This document shows positions 9,387-20,469 of a DNA stretch of 27,500 bases, one piece after another. The notes under the pieces are model-generated. The model saw only the letters and a program-made list of their open reading frames with translations, was not told the DNA's origin and ran no database searches. Source of the DNA: Theodoxus fluviatilis (lineage: Eukaryota; Mollusca; Gastropoda; Cycloneritida; Neritidae). Positions within the stretch are counted from its first letter, which is position 1. Every line of letters starts with the position of its first letter. The stretch is from contig JAWQFJ010017005.1 in NCBI GenBank assembly GCA_034096865.1, positions 1-27,500 on the forward strand, in the 5' to 3' direction. Position numbers and translations under genes: made by a program.

Positions 9387-10493
9387 CTATCTCGTCTGCG
9401 CTCCTCTTGATCTACGCAGGCCCTGGCCGTTGTCTTCGCTGCTGGTGTTGCCCGTTTTCTCTTGTCGCATGGGCTTGGTGTGGAACTGCCCGCCTTTGAA
9501 CAAGAAGATCTCCCCTTCCATCCTCGCCTGAGCTATCATGCCTCGTTGTTGCGGAGTCAGATCGTCGCTAACTCCAATCTTCTTCGTAATGACGTCTTCT
9601 CTGGCTCCCACGATGACAAGTTTGTCACTTGTCTGTGGCAGTTGCACCAGCACGGGTCTCACTTTGCCGGAAGTCTTCCCACCCACTTGGTGGACGCGTG
9701 CTAAACTGCATTCGTCCATAATTCCTGGCACCACTTTGTTGACAGTCTCTCGAACTTCTTTCTCGCAGTCTTCCATATTTCCATTTTCTCCTTCCGAGAT
9801 GGCATGAATCATATTTGTTCTTCTCTATTCCTTTTACTGTTGCTCTATATGCCTTTCGGCATTGGCCAATTTCTGACAGGTTTCTTTACATATTGTTAGC
9901 GAGTCTGCTATCACGAGATCGTGGTCTGCCAACTTGACTTCATAGCCGTAATTATGTCGCTGATCTTGCTCACACATTCTATCAGCATACCCAGTTATCG
10001 TGTATGGTGAATATCTGCACAGCTAGGCAGTCGCAGATTTCCTTCTTCACGTCACCTTTTTCTTTTGATGTCATTTGTCAGATCTTTCAGTCTTGCTTCC
10101 AATTCTTCTCTGCTCGTATTAGGTCCAGAATTTTTTTCTACCATTCCGCTGAGAAGCAGTAGTGATGACAGGTCGCGGTCATTCTCATTGGTGCACCCTG
10201 GTGAAGTTTCTGTCAAGTTTAGCGGCACGTGCAACTCTCCCAGTCACGTCGTGGCCGAGTGCACTCACGCAGTTCGATGAAAGCATGCAGCAGCACAGAT
10301 TCAGCCCAATCAGATAAGTGCATGTCAAGCATGCAGTCATTAGACACATCATGAGCAAGGTCCTCACACCAGGATGCATGCACAGCTGAATTTGCAGACT
10401 TGCCAAGATTCCCGTTTCTGCACCACTTCCTCGGGCTATGTGCGCTGCATGCAAGCCCACGCGAAGTCGAAACGTCTCAACGTCCACACCCAT
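9387..10493 (-). pseudogene. LINE copy B ORF1 with decayed 2A-like sequence
   Basis: The likely start is the ATG at 10491-10493 (MGVDVETFRLRVG), a motif shared with copies A and C. A hydrophobic stretch (LLMMCLMTACLTCTYLIGL) follows. Then LLLLSGMVEKNSGP at 10121-10162 resembles the 2A ribosome-skipping motif D-V-E-x-N-P-G-P with two changed residues (D to M, P to S). Next come a charged helical region (EELEARLKDL), and from 9812 an open frame with the LINE ORF1 RNA-binding pattern: VPGIMDE, RPVLVQLP, then a DLTPQQRGMI block. Stops lie near 9824-9835. The order (start motif, hydrophobic helix, 2A, coiled coil, RNA-binding domain) is what some marine invertebrate LINEs have. Confidence 0.75.
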
Positions 10494-10812
10494 TATGAAA
10501 TGAACTGAGAACGCAGCTGACCTACATAATTGACAAGCAACGCTAGGAAAAAAGGAAGTACGATAAAAGAAATAAACCAGAAACTTTAACAGTCCATAGA
10601 GCACAATATTGCCACAATGTCTGTTGAATCAAGTCTCAATGCCACACTCCTCAAGAAGCAGCAAAACGAGTACCACAACTCGGTCAGCAGGCGCTACTAC
10701 CTTGCAGATCGACGAGTTTTCTGGAACACGTCCTTCCAGGAGAGAAGATGAGACACAACTAGAGATAAAGACAGAACAGAGAGGACGGACAGAACAGACA
10801 GGCCAGGACTGA
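10494..10812. other. no gene recognised
   Basis: DNA just outside the ORF1 start of LINE copy B, possibly its 5' untranslated part. No coding or repeat structure was recognised. Confidence 0.4.
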
Positions 10813-10862
10813 CAGGCCAGGCCAGGCCAGGCCAGGCCAGGCCAGGCTAGGCCAGGCCAGGC
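10813..10862. repeat. (GGCCA)n pentanucleotide repeat
   Basis: About ten head-to-tail copies of GGCCA, one with a C-to-T change (GGCTA), followed by imperfect GGCAG/GGTAG units to about 10895. Confidence 0.93.
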
Positions 10863-10869
10863 AAAAACC

Positions 10870-11459
10870 CGGTAAGGCAGGGCAGGGTAGGGCAGACATT
10901 CATCCGCACGTTCATGGACAATTTTGCAGTTGACATACGCTCGTTTTCATGCTCGTAGAGAGAGAGTGCCGCCAAATTGGAATGACAATGCCCCATTAAC
11001 GCAGGAATTATTCCAGCAGCGCGTTTCGAGGTCGATCGAGTCAGAAACACGTGAAGCGGAAACGTGTCTTTCAAAATAAACTGCTCCCATTCGAAAGATA
11101 AGGTTATGTACAAATGAACAAGAAATTCAGATTTAGGTCTCAGGACATTCTGCAACAAACAGAAGAATAGGCAGAAGCCGTGGAAATTAGGAATCGCCTA
11201 AGTCCGACGCCAACATTTACCTCCGGTTATGCAGTATAATGGAGGGGTATCCCTTCGATGAATTTACCTCCACACAAGACCAGCGGTTGGCGATAACATA
11301 TGGCCTTATATGCATGTCAGAGAGTTAACCAGCGGAAGTAGTCTGACCTCACGTAAACTCTGCCAAGGAATACCAGCCCTGTGTGTTCCTTTACTAGTTT
11401 GAATATGCATACTCCGAGTTAAGCTGACAAGCAGTTGCATAATTCGTTTGTATCTCAAC
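10870..11459. other. no gene recognised
   Basis: No transposon motif, splice-supported exon or repeat was found apart from the degenerate end of the GGCCA repeat. The open frame at 10847-11158 (minus) has no recognisable content. Confidence 0.4.
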
Positions 11460-11711
11460 AATCGTGTCTCACTCTGTGCCTCCTACCCCTCCCCCTCTCC
11501 CACCTGTACCTCCTCCTGGGCCTCCTTCCTCTCTCCCACCTGTGCTTCCTACCCCTCGCCCTCCTCTTCCCTCTCTCCAACCAGTGCCTCCTCCACTTCC
11601 TCCTCCTCATGTGCCTCCTCCTCCTCCTCCTCCTCCTCCTCCTCCTCCTCCTCCTCCTCCTCCTCCTCCTCCTCCTCCTCCTCCTCCTCCTCCTCCTCCT
11701 CCTCCTCCTCT
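11460..11711. repeat. C/T-rich minisatellite passing into pure (CCT)n
   Basis: Positions 11460-11613 carry three or four degenerate units of about 30-50 bp built on GTGCCTCCT...TCTCCCACCT. Positions 11614-11711 are 32 uninterrupted CCT triplets. All frames across it (poly-Pro, poly-Ser, poly-Leu, poly-Arg, poly-Gly) are artefacts of the repeat. Confidence 0.95.
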
Positions 11712-12618
<907 letters not shown>

Positions 12619-12869
12619 AAAGTTTTTTAATAAAGCCACCGGCCCATTTTAAGATTACAGTGTACATAAATTTCCAAATCAGCATCACAAGATAATTGTC
12701 TAAACGGTGTAAAAACCGTTGTGCTCTGCAGACTCCAGAGCCTCCTGTCTTAGCTTAAATGATATGTACAGGTAAGTTCATAAATACTGAATTCCTTTCT
12801 TGTGTCTGCTGGACATGAAATATATGATTGTGTTGTTACTGTCAGACTCGAGACTTGTAAAACTGTAGC

Positions 12870-13550
12870 GTACTCTCAAATAATATAGGGCAGGACAGTA
12901 CAGTAAAAATGATGTTTTGTTTCATCTTGCTTTCGGCAAAGTGGAAAATGATTTGCTGGCATTTCCTTCATATCTATATTTATGTACATACAAATCAGTA
13001 ATACCCATTCTGAATCTTATGAAAGCATCCCTAAATACTTTCTTGTCAAAATCATAGAGGTACTGTTCAACTCCACAACGTTGTTTTAAAAGATCGGTAA
13101 AAGGAATATCTGTTACTACTCATTACTCGTAGTTCCCAGTCCCTGTAGAACTGACCAATAAGTTTTTGATGTTTGTCAAAAAACTATCTCATCAGAATCT
13201 CCTTGATTAGTCCATATGTCTTCGCAGTTACAGTTACATTCTGTGAGTAGATTCTTTACTTTTGCTGTCCATACACTGTCATCTCTGGATGTGCACAGCA
13301 TCATCCGATTGACTTGATAGGGCAATGTACTCTTTTCCATTTTGACAATTTTCAGCTAGTATCTAATACAACGCAGCTTAGCATTGACAGAGGAAATCGT
13401 CTAGTGTCCCCCGTAAACCATATCTTTGGGGGTACGTGGGGAAACATTCAAAAAAAGTTTAAGGGCATATAGATGTACAGATTCCACATTTCAGCCCCCA
13501 TACAGAAGAATAGGTTGGATGTGAGCATCAAACAATTTAAAATATACACT
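12870..13550 (-). pseudogene. LINE copy A, ORF2 C-terminal region
   Basis: Downstream of the RT on the minus strand. One segment (about 13010-13080) reads YLYDFDKKVFRDAFIRFRMG, matching the helical block with R-x-AF-x-RFR-x-G found near the end of many LINE ORF2 proteins. Another (about 12870-12940) reads LCRKQDETKHHFYC, matching the usual C-x-L-C...(E/D)E-x-HF-x-x-C Cys/His cluster. An in-frame TGA follows (YII*EYA). This region is thought to bind nucleic acid in related elements. Between the two blocks the reading is broken. Confidence 0.7.
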
Positions 13551-14660
13551 AGGATTTACATGAGTAAGCTTCCGTAACGACTTCATCAAAAGTAAGAGAG
13601 CTGCCTTTGCTCTGAATGCTAAATCCCTTTGTTACATTGGAACACAATTTTGCTGATAATATGATACCTAGATACTTGTATTCGCTGGCTACTTCTGGTT
13701 GGGTATCACCAATAAACCACTTCTCATGCTTGGCCAAATGCCCAATGAGTCCGTATACAACCACCTTAGGTTTTTCTGTATTTACAAGCAGACCAAGTCT
13801 GTTTGCTGCCCTTTCTAGACATTTCAATTGCTTTTGAAGCCCTATAGGTGCCAGATAGCAGAGCTACATCGTCCGCAAAGAGAAGAGCACTCAAGTCTGG
13901 CGTATTGGATAAAGCTGAATACCGTGCTTACTGTTTGCGGAGATTTCATCGGCTAGGGAGTTAATTAGGAAAAAACAAGATAGGACTGAATTTACAGCCC
14001 TGAGGAACATTCGAAGAAGTTAGTCTGCCCTTCTCTCCCTCTAAAACAGTATCGCACTACTGATCTGTACATATCTAATAGGATATTCAACAGTTTACCA
14101 GTTATTCAATTTTTTGTAAAATTTTCCACAGGATGCCTCTGTTTACTGTATAACGCTTTTCTAAAATCAACATACCCAACAAAATTTTCTGCGCCTATAC
14201 ACATGTTTCCTGATGACACTATGTAGAACAATAAACCATTGCATACCCTTTTCTGAAGACCGCCTGCTCTTCCCTTATGAGCTCATGCTGATCTGCCCAG
14301 TTTTGAAGCCTACAGCCAACAACGTGCGTAAACACTTTGCTAAATGTGCTTCATAAGGCAATACCTCTATAGTTATCCGGATTGTCAACTGGCCCCCGCT
14401 TACGTATCGGTACAATAATAGCCTTTGACCAAGTATCCGGAAACACTCCGTTATCAAATATCGAGTTAAATAGTTTCAACAGAAAAGGCAACATCAAGTG
14501 TTCAGTTGATTTAAGCATTTCGGCAATTATTTCGTCTCTATCTGCCGAGAAGCCGGTTCTTAGGTGCCTCAAAGCATTTGAGATCTTCTCTCTAGTGATG
14601 GGGGATTTCAAATCACTTATCAGTGTTTGTTGCCTTCAAGCAGTACGAAAGAATCGTAGT
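13550..14660 (-). pseudogene. LINE copy A reverse transcriptase remnant
   Basis: Blocks in RT order on the minus strand. Fingers: ITREKISNALRHLRTG and DNGVFPDTWSKAIIVPIRKRG, ending NPDNYRGIAL (14351-14611). Then SNVPQGCKFSPILFFL (about 13950-14030), the RT block with PQG. The catalytic FADD (plus 13868-13879) is in LLFADDVALLS. Then a frameshift into GLQKQLKCLERAANRLGL and YKYLGIILS (13549-13850). The (F/Y)-x-DD motif is intact but frameshifts and stops elsewhere abolish function. Confidence 0.86.
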
Positions 14661-15099
14661 TAGCGGACGGTAAGCAAGAAAAAACACTTACCATATCTGT
14701 AAAGGAACATTACATTGAACTTTACATTTTGTGCTCAAATTTTAAATTTGTCTACAAAACTTTGCACTGTCTCGGATATCCATGGTCAATGTAGTACTTA
14801 TATTTATCCTATTATTTTTTAGTTTTAATGATCTGAGTGTACTATTCTAAGGCCAATATACACACGTCTACCATTCTCTCCGTTTGTAATCATAACGTGC
14901 GCAAATGTCTAGCATCTTTCTTGGCAATAGCGCATTCTTTATCATACCACTATCATACCACCCTTTGACGGACGACTGCTGTCTTCGCCTAAAGGTTCTT
15001 TTAAGAAACTCTGCGGTCCGTACAATACAATTTGTCAGTTTTCTTGTAGCTTCAGCCACATCTAGTTGTGACACATTAATTTAACTCACTGACGCTTGA

Positions 15100-16010
15100 T
15101 TTGGAAAGATATTCCTGATAATTATGAACATTCATTGATCAAATTCACATCCCAGGCACTTTTTGTAATTGACATGGCGTCTGTGTTTTTTCTGTTTTCC
15201 CTAATCACATTCCTACCAAAAAATCTTATTCTAGACGCATATTGGGAGAAGAAACTATCAACAACGCGCATCGAATCAAAAGGGGAGCAAAGATCATTCG
15301 ATGCGATAAAATAAATAATCACACTGCTTCCGGAATGAGATACATGTGTGATATTGCCCGAATCTTCACCGAAGAAACCATTCAAAATTGTTAAGTCATA
15401 GGCAGTGCATAGGGCTAGTAGCGACCGTCCAAACCCGTTTAATGTAATGTCTCTAGAATAACGTGTGTTCATGGATTCTGAACGCTTGTCAAACATTGCG
15501 TTACCATCGTCTGAATTTTAACAAGACGTTTGCGCAATCAAATCTCCACAAAACATCATGTCACAATTATGATGCATTTTAGTGACAACAGCAATGCATT
15601 TTTCCAACAAAAATATGCCGTCATCTTCAACAGTTTCATAAAATGGAGAGCCACAAGGTGGTACATAGGCAAAAAACATTAGCACATCCCTCGCAGAACA
15701 AATCTTTTGTCGACTTTGAATAACAAAATATTTCTAAAAATACATTCAATGTGGCGAAAAATATTGCTCCAGTCTTTTTCCACAAGGAAAATCAACCCGC
15801 CAGATTTCCTGCTTCTAAAAGAAAGCTTTACAGCAGGCGTCAAAAACGTATCAAATGAGTGCATATTTGATGAGAAAACAGAACAGGTTTCATACAGGCA
15901 CGCACATATAAAGCCCTCAACATACTGAACAGATTCGGGATCATCAAACGTAGATCAAAGACCGTCTACGTTCCACGACAACACATTGAATGCAGAACAT
16001 TCAGTTCATT
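15100..16010 (-). pseudogene. LINE copy A endonuclease remnant
   Basis: APE-type endonuclease in order on the minus strand. NVLSWNVDGL is at about 15970-16000. CLYETC is followed by FDTFLTPAVKLSFRSRKSGG (about 15800-15920). FAYVPPCGSPFYETVEDDG and MMFCGDLIA (equal to CGDLNA, with N changed to I) are at about 15530-15680. YSRDITLNGFGRSLLALC follows, then GSSVIIYFIAS, where the usual catalytic-core Asp of S-x-x-DY is Ile. Two key positions are therefore changed (N to I, D to I) and stop codons are present. It supplies target-primed integration in intact relatives. Confidence 0.85.
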
Positions 16011-16140
16011 TATATTCTGCTTGCACTCGGGTCATCTTCAGGGCTTCGGCCTTCCCCCTAGGTGGTAGAGACGGTTCTACTCGCTGCTTTAGCAGAAGAA
16101 CGAGTCACGGGTCTGTTCCTGTCAGCTCGGGGTCGCCGCG

Positions 16141-16292
16141 CCTCTGTGTGCAGCACATCTCCGTTATTGTAGACAAACAGGCCTTGGTATCTAGCACGTT
16201 GGATTTCGTCCCGCTGCCTCTGTGTGCAGCACACCTCCTTTATAATAGGCAAACAGGCCTTGGTCTCTAGCACGTTGGATTTCGTCCCGCTG
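16141..16292. repeat. 76-bp tandem duplication in ORF1 of LINE copy A
   Basis: Two head-to-tail copies (16141-16216 and 16217-16292) that differ at about 7 positions, both starting CCTCTGTGTGCAGCACA and ending TTTCGTCCCGCTG. The period is not a multiple of three, so it shifts the reading frame of ORF1. Confidence 0.93.
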
Positions 16293-16442
16293 CCTCTGAG
16301 ACAGGTCCTGCGTAACGCCATAGCCTCTGTCTCTAAGGTCTCTCCGCTTCTGTAAGTTGGCCGTCTTCAGCGACAATCTTGTCAACCTGGCGATGAGCGG
16401 TCTAGTTGTCCCGGGGATGCGTCTTCCCAGCCTGCGAGCCCG

Positions 16443-16535
16443 GACATTGTCGAATTTTTCGATGGGGGTCGGGAGTACTTTGTCAACAAAGTCAACAAAG
16501 TACTCCTGACCCCCATCGAGAAATTCAACAATGTC
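16443..16535. repeat. 41-bp inverted repeat inside ORF1 of LINE copy A
   Basis: Left arm 16443-16483 (GACATTGTCGAATTTTTCGA...) and right arm 16495-16535 are reverse complements with only three mismatches; the 11-nt loop is CAACAAAGTCA. The open reading frame runs through both arms and the loop without a stop. Confidence 0.93.
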
Positions 16536-17090
16536 GATGACTCGTACTTTGCAGTTCTCCCGTTCCTCACCGTCTTCCTCTAGAACACCGTACAGAAGGA
16601 TGTTGTCGAGGCGGTCTCGAATTTCATGTTCTTCCACATTCTTAGCAAGGTGTTCTACTGCCCTCTCCGTCTTCAGGGAAGCCATGACCAGATCAACCGT
16701 GGTCTCCTGATCCGCGACTTGCTGCCTTATTGCCGAAACGTTGCTCTCTAGGCGTACCAGTCTATCAGAAAGGATCGCGAGGTCGTGGTTGCGCCCAAGT
16801 TTTCTTGAGAGGGGGCGCAGCGTTCGCTCGCATGCCCTCCCAGCACAGCGGTTACCAAAGCACTGACGCAGCATGAAGCATGAGGCCAACAAGTGCACTC
16901 ACCACGTTCCCTCAAAATGCACAGGAGAAGCATGCCTATCATTAAACAGTTCAACAGTTCAGCCCATGCTACTCGAGAAATTCCTGTCTGGTACTCATGA
17001 CTGCGTTCTCGAGGACGTCGTGGTCGCATGCTCTCAACGAACATTCCAGTGCGTTGCCGATGCGTCATCACGTCTATCCCCATGGTGCAC

Positions 17091-17135
17091 GTGCTCCTCG
17101 TGCTCCTCGTGCTCCTCGTGCTTCTCGTGCTGCTC
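17091..17135. repeat. 9-bp minisatellite (GTGCTCCTC)5
   Basis: Five copies, the last two with one changed base each. It starts 8 bp outside the ORF1 start codon of LINE copy A, so it may be part of that element's 5' end. Confidence 0.9.
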
Positions 17136-17361
17136 ACCAAAACGCATGGTCATCAGAACAGCTTTTGCCTCAGTTTCGAATGTCTACCTTCAGCTTCAAA
17201 AAAGAAAATCTCGCTAAAGTTCATGCAACGGTTTGCGAACTAACCAAGCTATCCGTCACCTCCACTTTGAGATTAACACACATCAATGTCAGAAACTGTC
17301 TACTCCTACAATTAAATCCGCAGGACAACTCTGAAGTCTGCACAGTTACAAGACAAGAGAG

Positions 17362-17363
<2 letters not shown>

Positions 17364-17421
<58 letters not shown>

Positions 17422-17434
17422 TAAAGAGAGAGAC
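17364..17434. repeat. (GA)n microsatellite
   Basis: About 70 bp of GA with a few A or T interruptions (AAAGAG, ATAAAG). The 230 bp to its left hold no recognised feature. Confidence 0.95.
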
Positions 17435-17610
17435 CATTAAAATAGTTTACAGCGGTTTACAAAAGCCCTGGCTTCTACTGTGCTCCTTTATCTCTGCTCA
17501 TGAGACTGTGGTGGCGCAGAGTACGTTTTGAAATAATGATGGCTTTTCATTGCGTGCATCACCAATGTCCACCACTTTTCAATAGCCTCTTTGCTCGTTT
17601 TAATTGTGCA

Positions 17611-17846
17611 GGGCCTGTATTCACAACGGCGATTTATCGGCGATTTATTTTAACTCCGATTTATCTCTAAACTCAGACGATTCCAATTGCCTGTTCCGCT
17701 CTCCCTTGGCTGGAAACCAGTATATATAGCAAAGCGCAACCTAGAATCCTCTGACGAGCGTACCTTATCTAACCAATCAAGATAACGCGGGGCTAGGGGA
17801 TAAATCGAGTGTTAAAAAGATAAATCGCCGTTGTGAATACGGGCCC
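17611..17846. mobile_element. MITE with 28-bp terminal inverted repeats
   Basis: A 236-bp element with ends GGGCCTGTATTCACAACGGC and its near-exact complement. The inverted repeats match over 28 bp with one mismatch (T/C at the sixth base). Subterminal GATTTAT motifs repeat: three on the left (17631, 17642, 17659) and two inverted on the right (17799, 17819). It contains no coding sequence. The size and structure are those of a miniature inverted-repeat transposon; no target duplication is evident, so the superfamily is open. Confidence 0.85.
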
Positions 17847-18560
17847 AGGCGACGTTTGAACACGGGAACACTCTCTACCAACAATTTGTTCATGTTTGGC
17901 CTCAATATATCGAAACGTATTTTTAGTGAGTGTGGAAGCGTCTTTGTACAGTGCGCAGCCGGCTGTCAATTGGTCGCGAGACATACTAATTTCGCGCGGT
18001 TTTCTGTCCATTGGTTACCTATTAAGGGACCCACTGTAGCCTTGTGTGTTGCTTATGATGCTTGCCTATTTGTATGGCGGCGATTTCATGACATAATTGT
18101 TTCGATCGTTTTTAATGGTCATGTAAGGATGAGAAAAGTATGGATAACAAATACTAACAGTGAACTCACCTCTTGATCAAGATATTTTGTTAAGAAGAAC
18201 CGGCTCTTTCGCAAATAACGCGCGTAAATAATTGCTGCGTCCAACATCTCCACGTTGTCGCATTTTTCAACAGCCAATCGGCAAACACAATGCGGGGGGA
18301 AAGGAAGCTAGAGCGCATACATTCTTAGACAACCAATCAGCAGCTGGCTTTGCACGGTATTTAGTCACAGTCGGAGATATGACATCGGATGCGTTCACGT
18401 AGATGATATGAAATCACTCATTTCCTCATGGTTGACCTGATGTGTAAAAGGGCATAAGGAATGTACAGTGCTTGCATAGATACTTACCTTCACTCACACA
18501 CGCGGACGTCGTACAGATATCATCTGGAAAAAACACACCACCTGGTACAGCAAGAATTGT
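17847..18560. other. no gene recognised; several CCAAT boxes
   Basis: No exon or transposon. CCAAT or ATTGG boxes lie at 17969-17973, 18010-18014, 18274-18278 and 18333-18337, with a fifth at 17773-17777 inside the MITE. I see no TATA box in a matching position or start codon context, so promoter activity is only a guess. Confidence 0.35.
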
Positions 18561-18562
18561 AA

Positions 18563-18700
18563 GACTCTCTCTCTCTCTGTCCCTCTCCCCCCCCCTCCTC
18601 TCTCTCCCTCTCTCTTTCCCTCTCTTTCGTGTGTGTGTGTGTGCGTACATGTGCGTGCGTGCATGTGTGTGCGTGTGTGTATGTATGCGTGTGTACACTG
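18563..18700. repeat. (CT)n and (GT)n compound microsatellite
   Basis: CT-rich run (18563-18626, with a C9-like tract) followed by an imperfect GT/GC/AT purine-pyrimidine run (18628-18697). Confidence 0.92.
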
Positions 18701-18759
18701 ATATGTTTGCCAGCGAATGTGCGCATTAGCGCTTGCATGCATGTTTGAGAGAAAACGAG

Positions 18760-18816
18760 ACACATGCACATACGGAGCACACACATACACGCATACACAC
18801 ATACAGACACACAGAC
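18760..18816. repeat. imperfect (CA)n repeat
   Basis: ACACATACACGCATACAC-type units, adjoining the truncated end of LINE copy C. Confidence 0.8.
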
Positions 18817-18829
18817 GCTGTCAGTCAGT

Positions 18830-19309
18830 CAAACCCTCTGTATGTCTTCAAACCGTTCATGGATGGTGGTTGCAATAGCGTTCATCCTGCTCTCCATTTC
18901 GGTGTTCATGTGCATCATCATCTGCATAGTTTTCAATTCTCTGCTGAAATCTGGATTGCTGGTTGTTCCAACAGTTTCCGTCTGAGAAACAATGTCCAGA
19001 CACGGGTTCGGTTCCACACTCTTCCCCAGATGGATGCGGTCGGAAAAATCACGGAGATGTCGTACTTTTCACGAGGCTTTGAGTTTCTCATCATCGAGAG
19101 AGACACGAAAAGGCATCCAACCAAAACTCCAGACCTTGCGGCCTTTAACGGAAAGCGCCACACTCCAGACGGTCACGATGGGTTAGACGCATGGAGGTTT
19201 CCATCTTATTTTTTGGCTTCGTTGTCTCACCTTTTTTCTTTTTGCGTGCATGCATTTTTGCATAGAACACGCCAATGCGCTCGCGTTGCACGGAAGTATC
19301 AACACTCAT
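18830..19309 (-). pseudogene. LINE copy C: ORF1 N-terminal half with decayed 2A-like motif
   Basis: The ATG at 19307-19309 opens MSVDTSVQRERIGVFYAKM, the same start motif as in copies A and B. A hydrophobic patch (GVLVGCLFVSLSMM, another frame) follows. GKSVEPNPCL at 18997-19029 aligns with the 2A core (G)D-V-E-x-N-P-G-P, with D to S, G to C and P to L. After it comes a Met-rich helical, coiled-coil-like stretch (RELKTMQMMMHMNTEM...). The reading ends at a CA repeat at 18830; RNA-binding domain and ORF2 are missing. The loss of the 3' part is unusual for LINEs, which are normally cut at the 5' end. Confidence 0.65.
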
Positions 19310-20469
19310 TGTCAACACGGTGATGAGTTGATGAGAGTTCCTAGTCACTGCAGGAGTTCGTTGTCTGGATTTCGTGCCGCATTTGCAATACAAACAATGC
19401 CTGCAGTGAAGTGATTGGAGGGTTTTCCCCTCAAAAACAGCATTATCTATATAACTTTAATTGGTTAAAAATGGACAAAATAACTTCCAATCTCAGAATT
19501 TTGGTTCATGTGAAGGAGCAAGCACACGAGTTTACATTTGCTGCTCCACAGGAAAGGGACGACAAGTCAAATCGGTCGAGGTGTTGCGGAACGATGTACA
19601 TCGCTTGCAAATAATTTCACAACAAATGGAAATAAACCTTCAAAAATAGTGTAAGCAACAAGGGCGCAAAGTAGTGTCCCTCACATGGTGTTTTCATCGC
19701 GCGACAACGATCATATTCATCCTCAATTCGTATTAATATAGAGTGTCTATGGTATCAATGACTAGTCGGCAGGTATCTTGGCTGTAGAAACAACACAGTG
19801 TCAGCTAACTGCTGTCCACTTCCCGCGGTACAAAAGAATCAATGTTCACTATTTTGAAACACAAGATTGACATTCAATACACCTCACATATTTCTGTTCC
19901 TGGCGAAGCGTCGAACGCGTAAGGTGGCGTTCGTGCACTTTCCGATGAGGAAAAACGACGAAAAGGCCCAAACTTTTCTGAGAGATGTGCAACACGTCCT
20001 CTCACTTGCGTGCGCGCACGCGCGAGAGAGAGATTGAGGCCGACGACCCAACTTGCATTAAAAGAGATACGTACAGACTAAAATGGGTTTATAGATAGTG
20101 GTAGACCACTCCCCCAGTAAACACATTGGTAGCAAGATAAATCTCTTGCCTATATCTTCATCCAACATTATGTAGTCTATTATGTTACAAAATTAGTAGT
20201 ATGATAATGACGTGAAAACTACACATGTGTTTACATTTAAGATTTGCATTTGTGTGCATGAACTTGCAGTACTATGTAGTTTGTTATGGTACAAAACACA
20301 TTGAATATATTGCCTGCAAAGTATTCACACATATACATTCAAAGAATTTGTCTTCGTTGCAAGTCCCAATGATTATGAAACAAGTAATCTAATTGATACA
20401 TTTATGCTCATACGTCATTACATGAAGAATTATCCAGCCTTTCGTTGCGTAGTTTAAAAAAATACATAC
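19310..20469. other. no gene recognised
   Basis: No clear exon or transposon. A perfect 14-bp palindrome of alternating purine and pyrimidine (GCGTGCGCGCACGC, 20008-20021) stands out. A 62-codon plus-strand frame at 19461-19649 ends in a heptad-like stretch (VEVLRNDVHRLQ) but has no other support. Confidence 0.4.

Larger units (their letters stand above)
12640..17083 (-). mobile_element. LINE copy A, nearly full-length non-LTR retrotransposon
   Basis: Read right to left the element has the ORF1 start motif (17081-17083), ORF1 to about 16050, an endonuclease (about 15100-16010), a reverse transcriptase (about 13550-14660), and a C-terminal region with a Cys/His cluster (about 12870-13550). 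About 4.4 kb, a normal length for this class. Many stops and indels show it is old. The exact 3' end is not clear; about 12616-12860 is probably 3' untranslated. ORF1 with coiled coil plus APE endonuclease plus RT excludes LTR elements. I did not assign a clade. Confidence 0.88.
16050..17083 (-). pseudogene. LINE copy A ORF1 with internal palindrome and tandem duplication
   Basis: Starts with MGIDVMTHRQRTG (17081-17083), then a hydrophobic stretch (LLNCLMIGMLLLCIL). A long open frame (16191-16898) follows with a coiled-coil-like part (LVRLESNVSAIRQQVADQE), the RRM-like entry RDRLDNILLYGVLEEDGEE, a basic loop ARRLGRRIPGTTRPLIARL, and a C-terminal domain (GVTQDLSQRQRDEI). A 2A-like motif is not recognisable here; ILSD lies where LLLLSG stands in copy B. 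A 76-bp tandem duplication (16141-16292) shifts the frame, so the natural end (ARRPRADRNRPVTRS) lies in another frame. The centre contains a long inverted repeat (16443-16535). Confidence 0.8.

Noticed and set aside
9462..9807. Plus-strand frames of 80-89 codons
   Set aside because: Complement of LINE copy B ORF1, whose minus-strand frame has the RNA-binding pattern.
18733..19323. 196-codon plus-strand frame
   Set aside because: It is the complement of LINE copy C ORF1 and of CA repeats; the minus strand carries the recognisable motifs.
19461..19649. 62-codon plus-strand frame ending in a heptad-like helix
   Set aside because: No start context, no homology recognised and no support from neighbours; kept only as a note.
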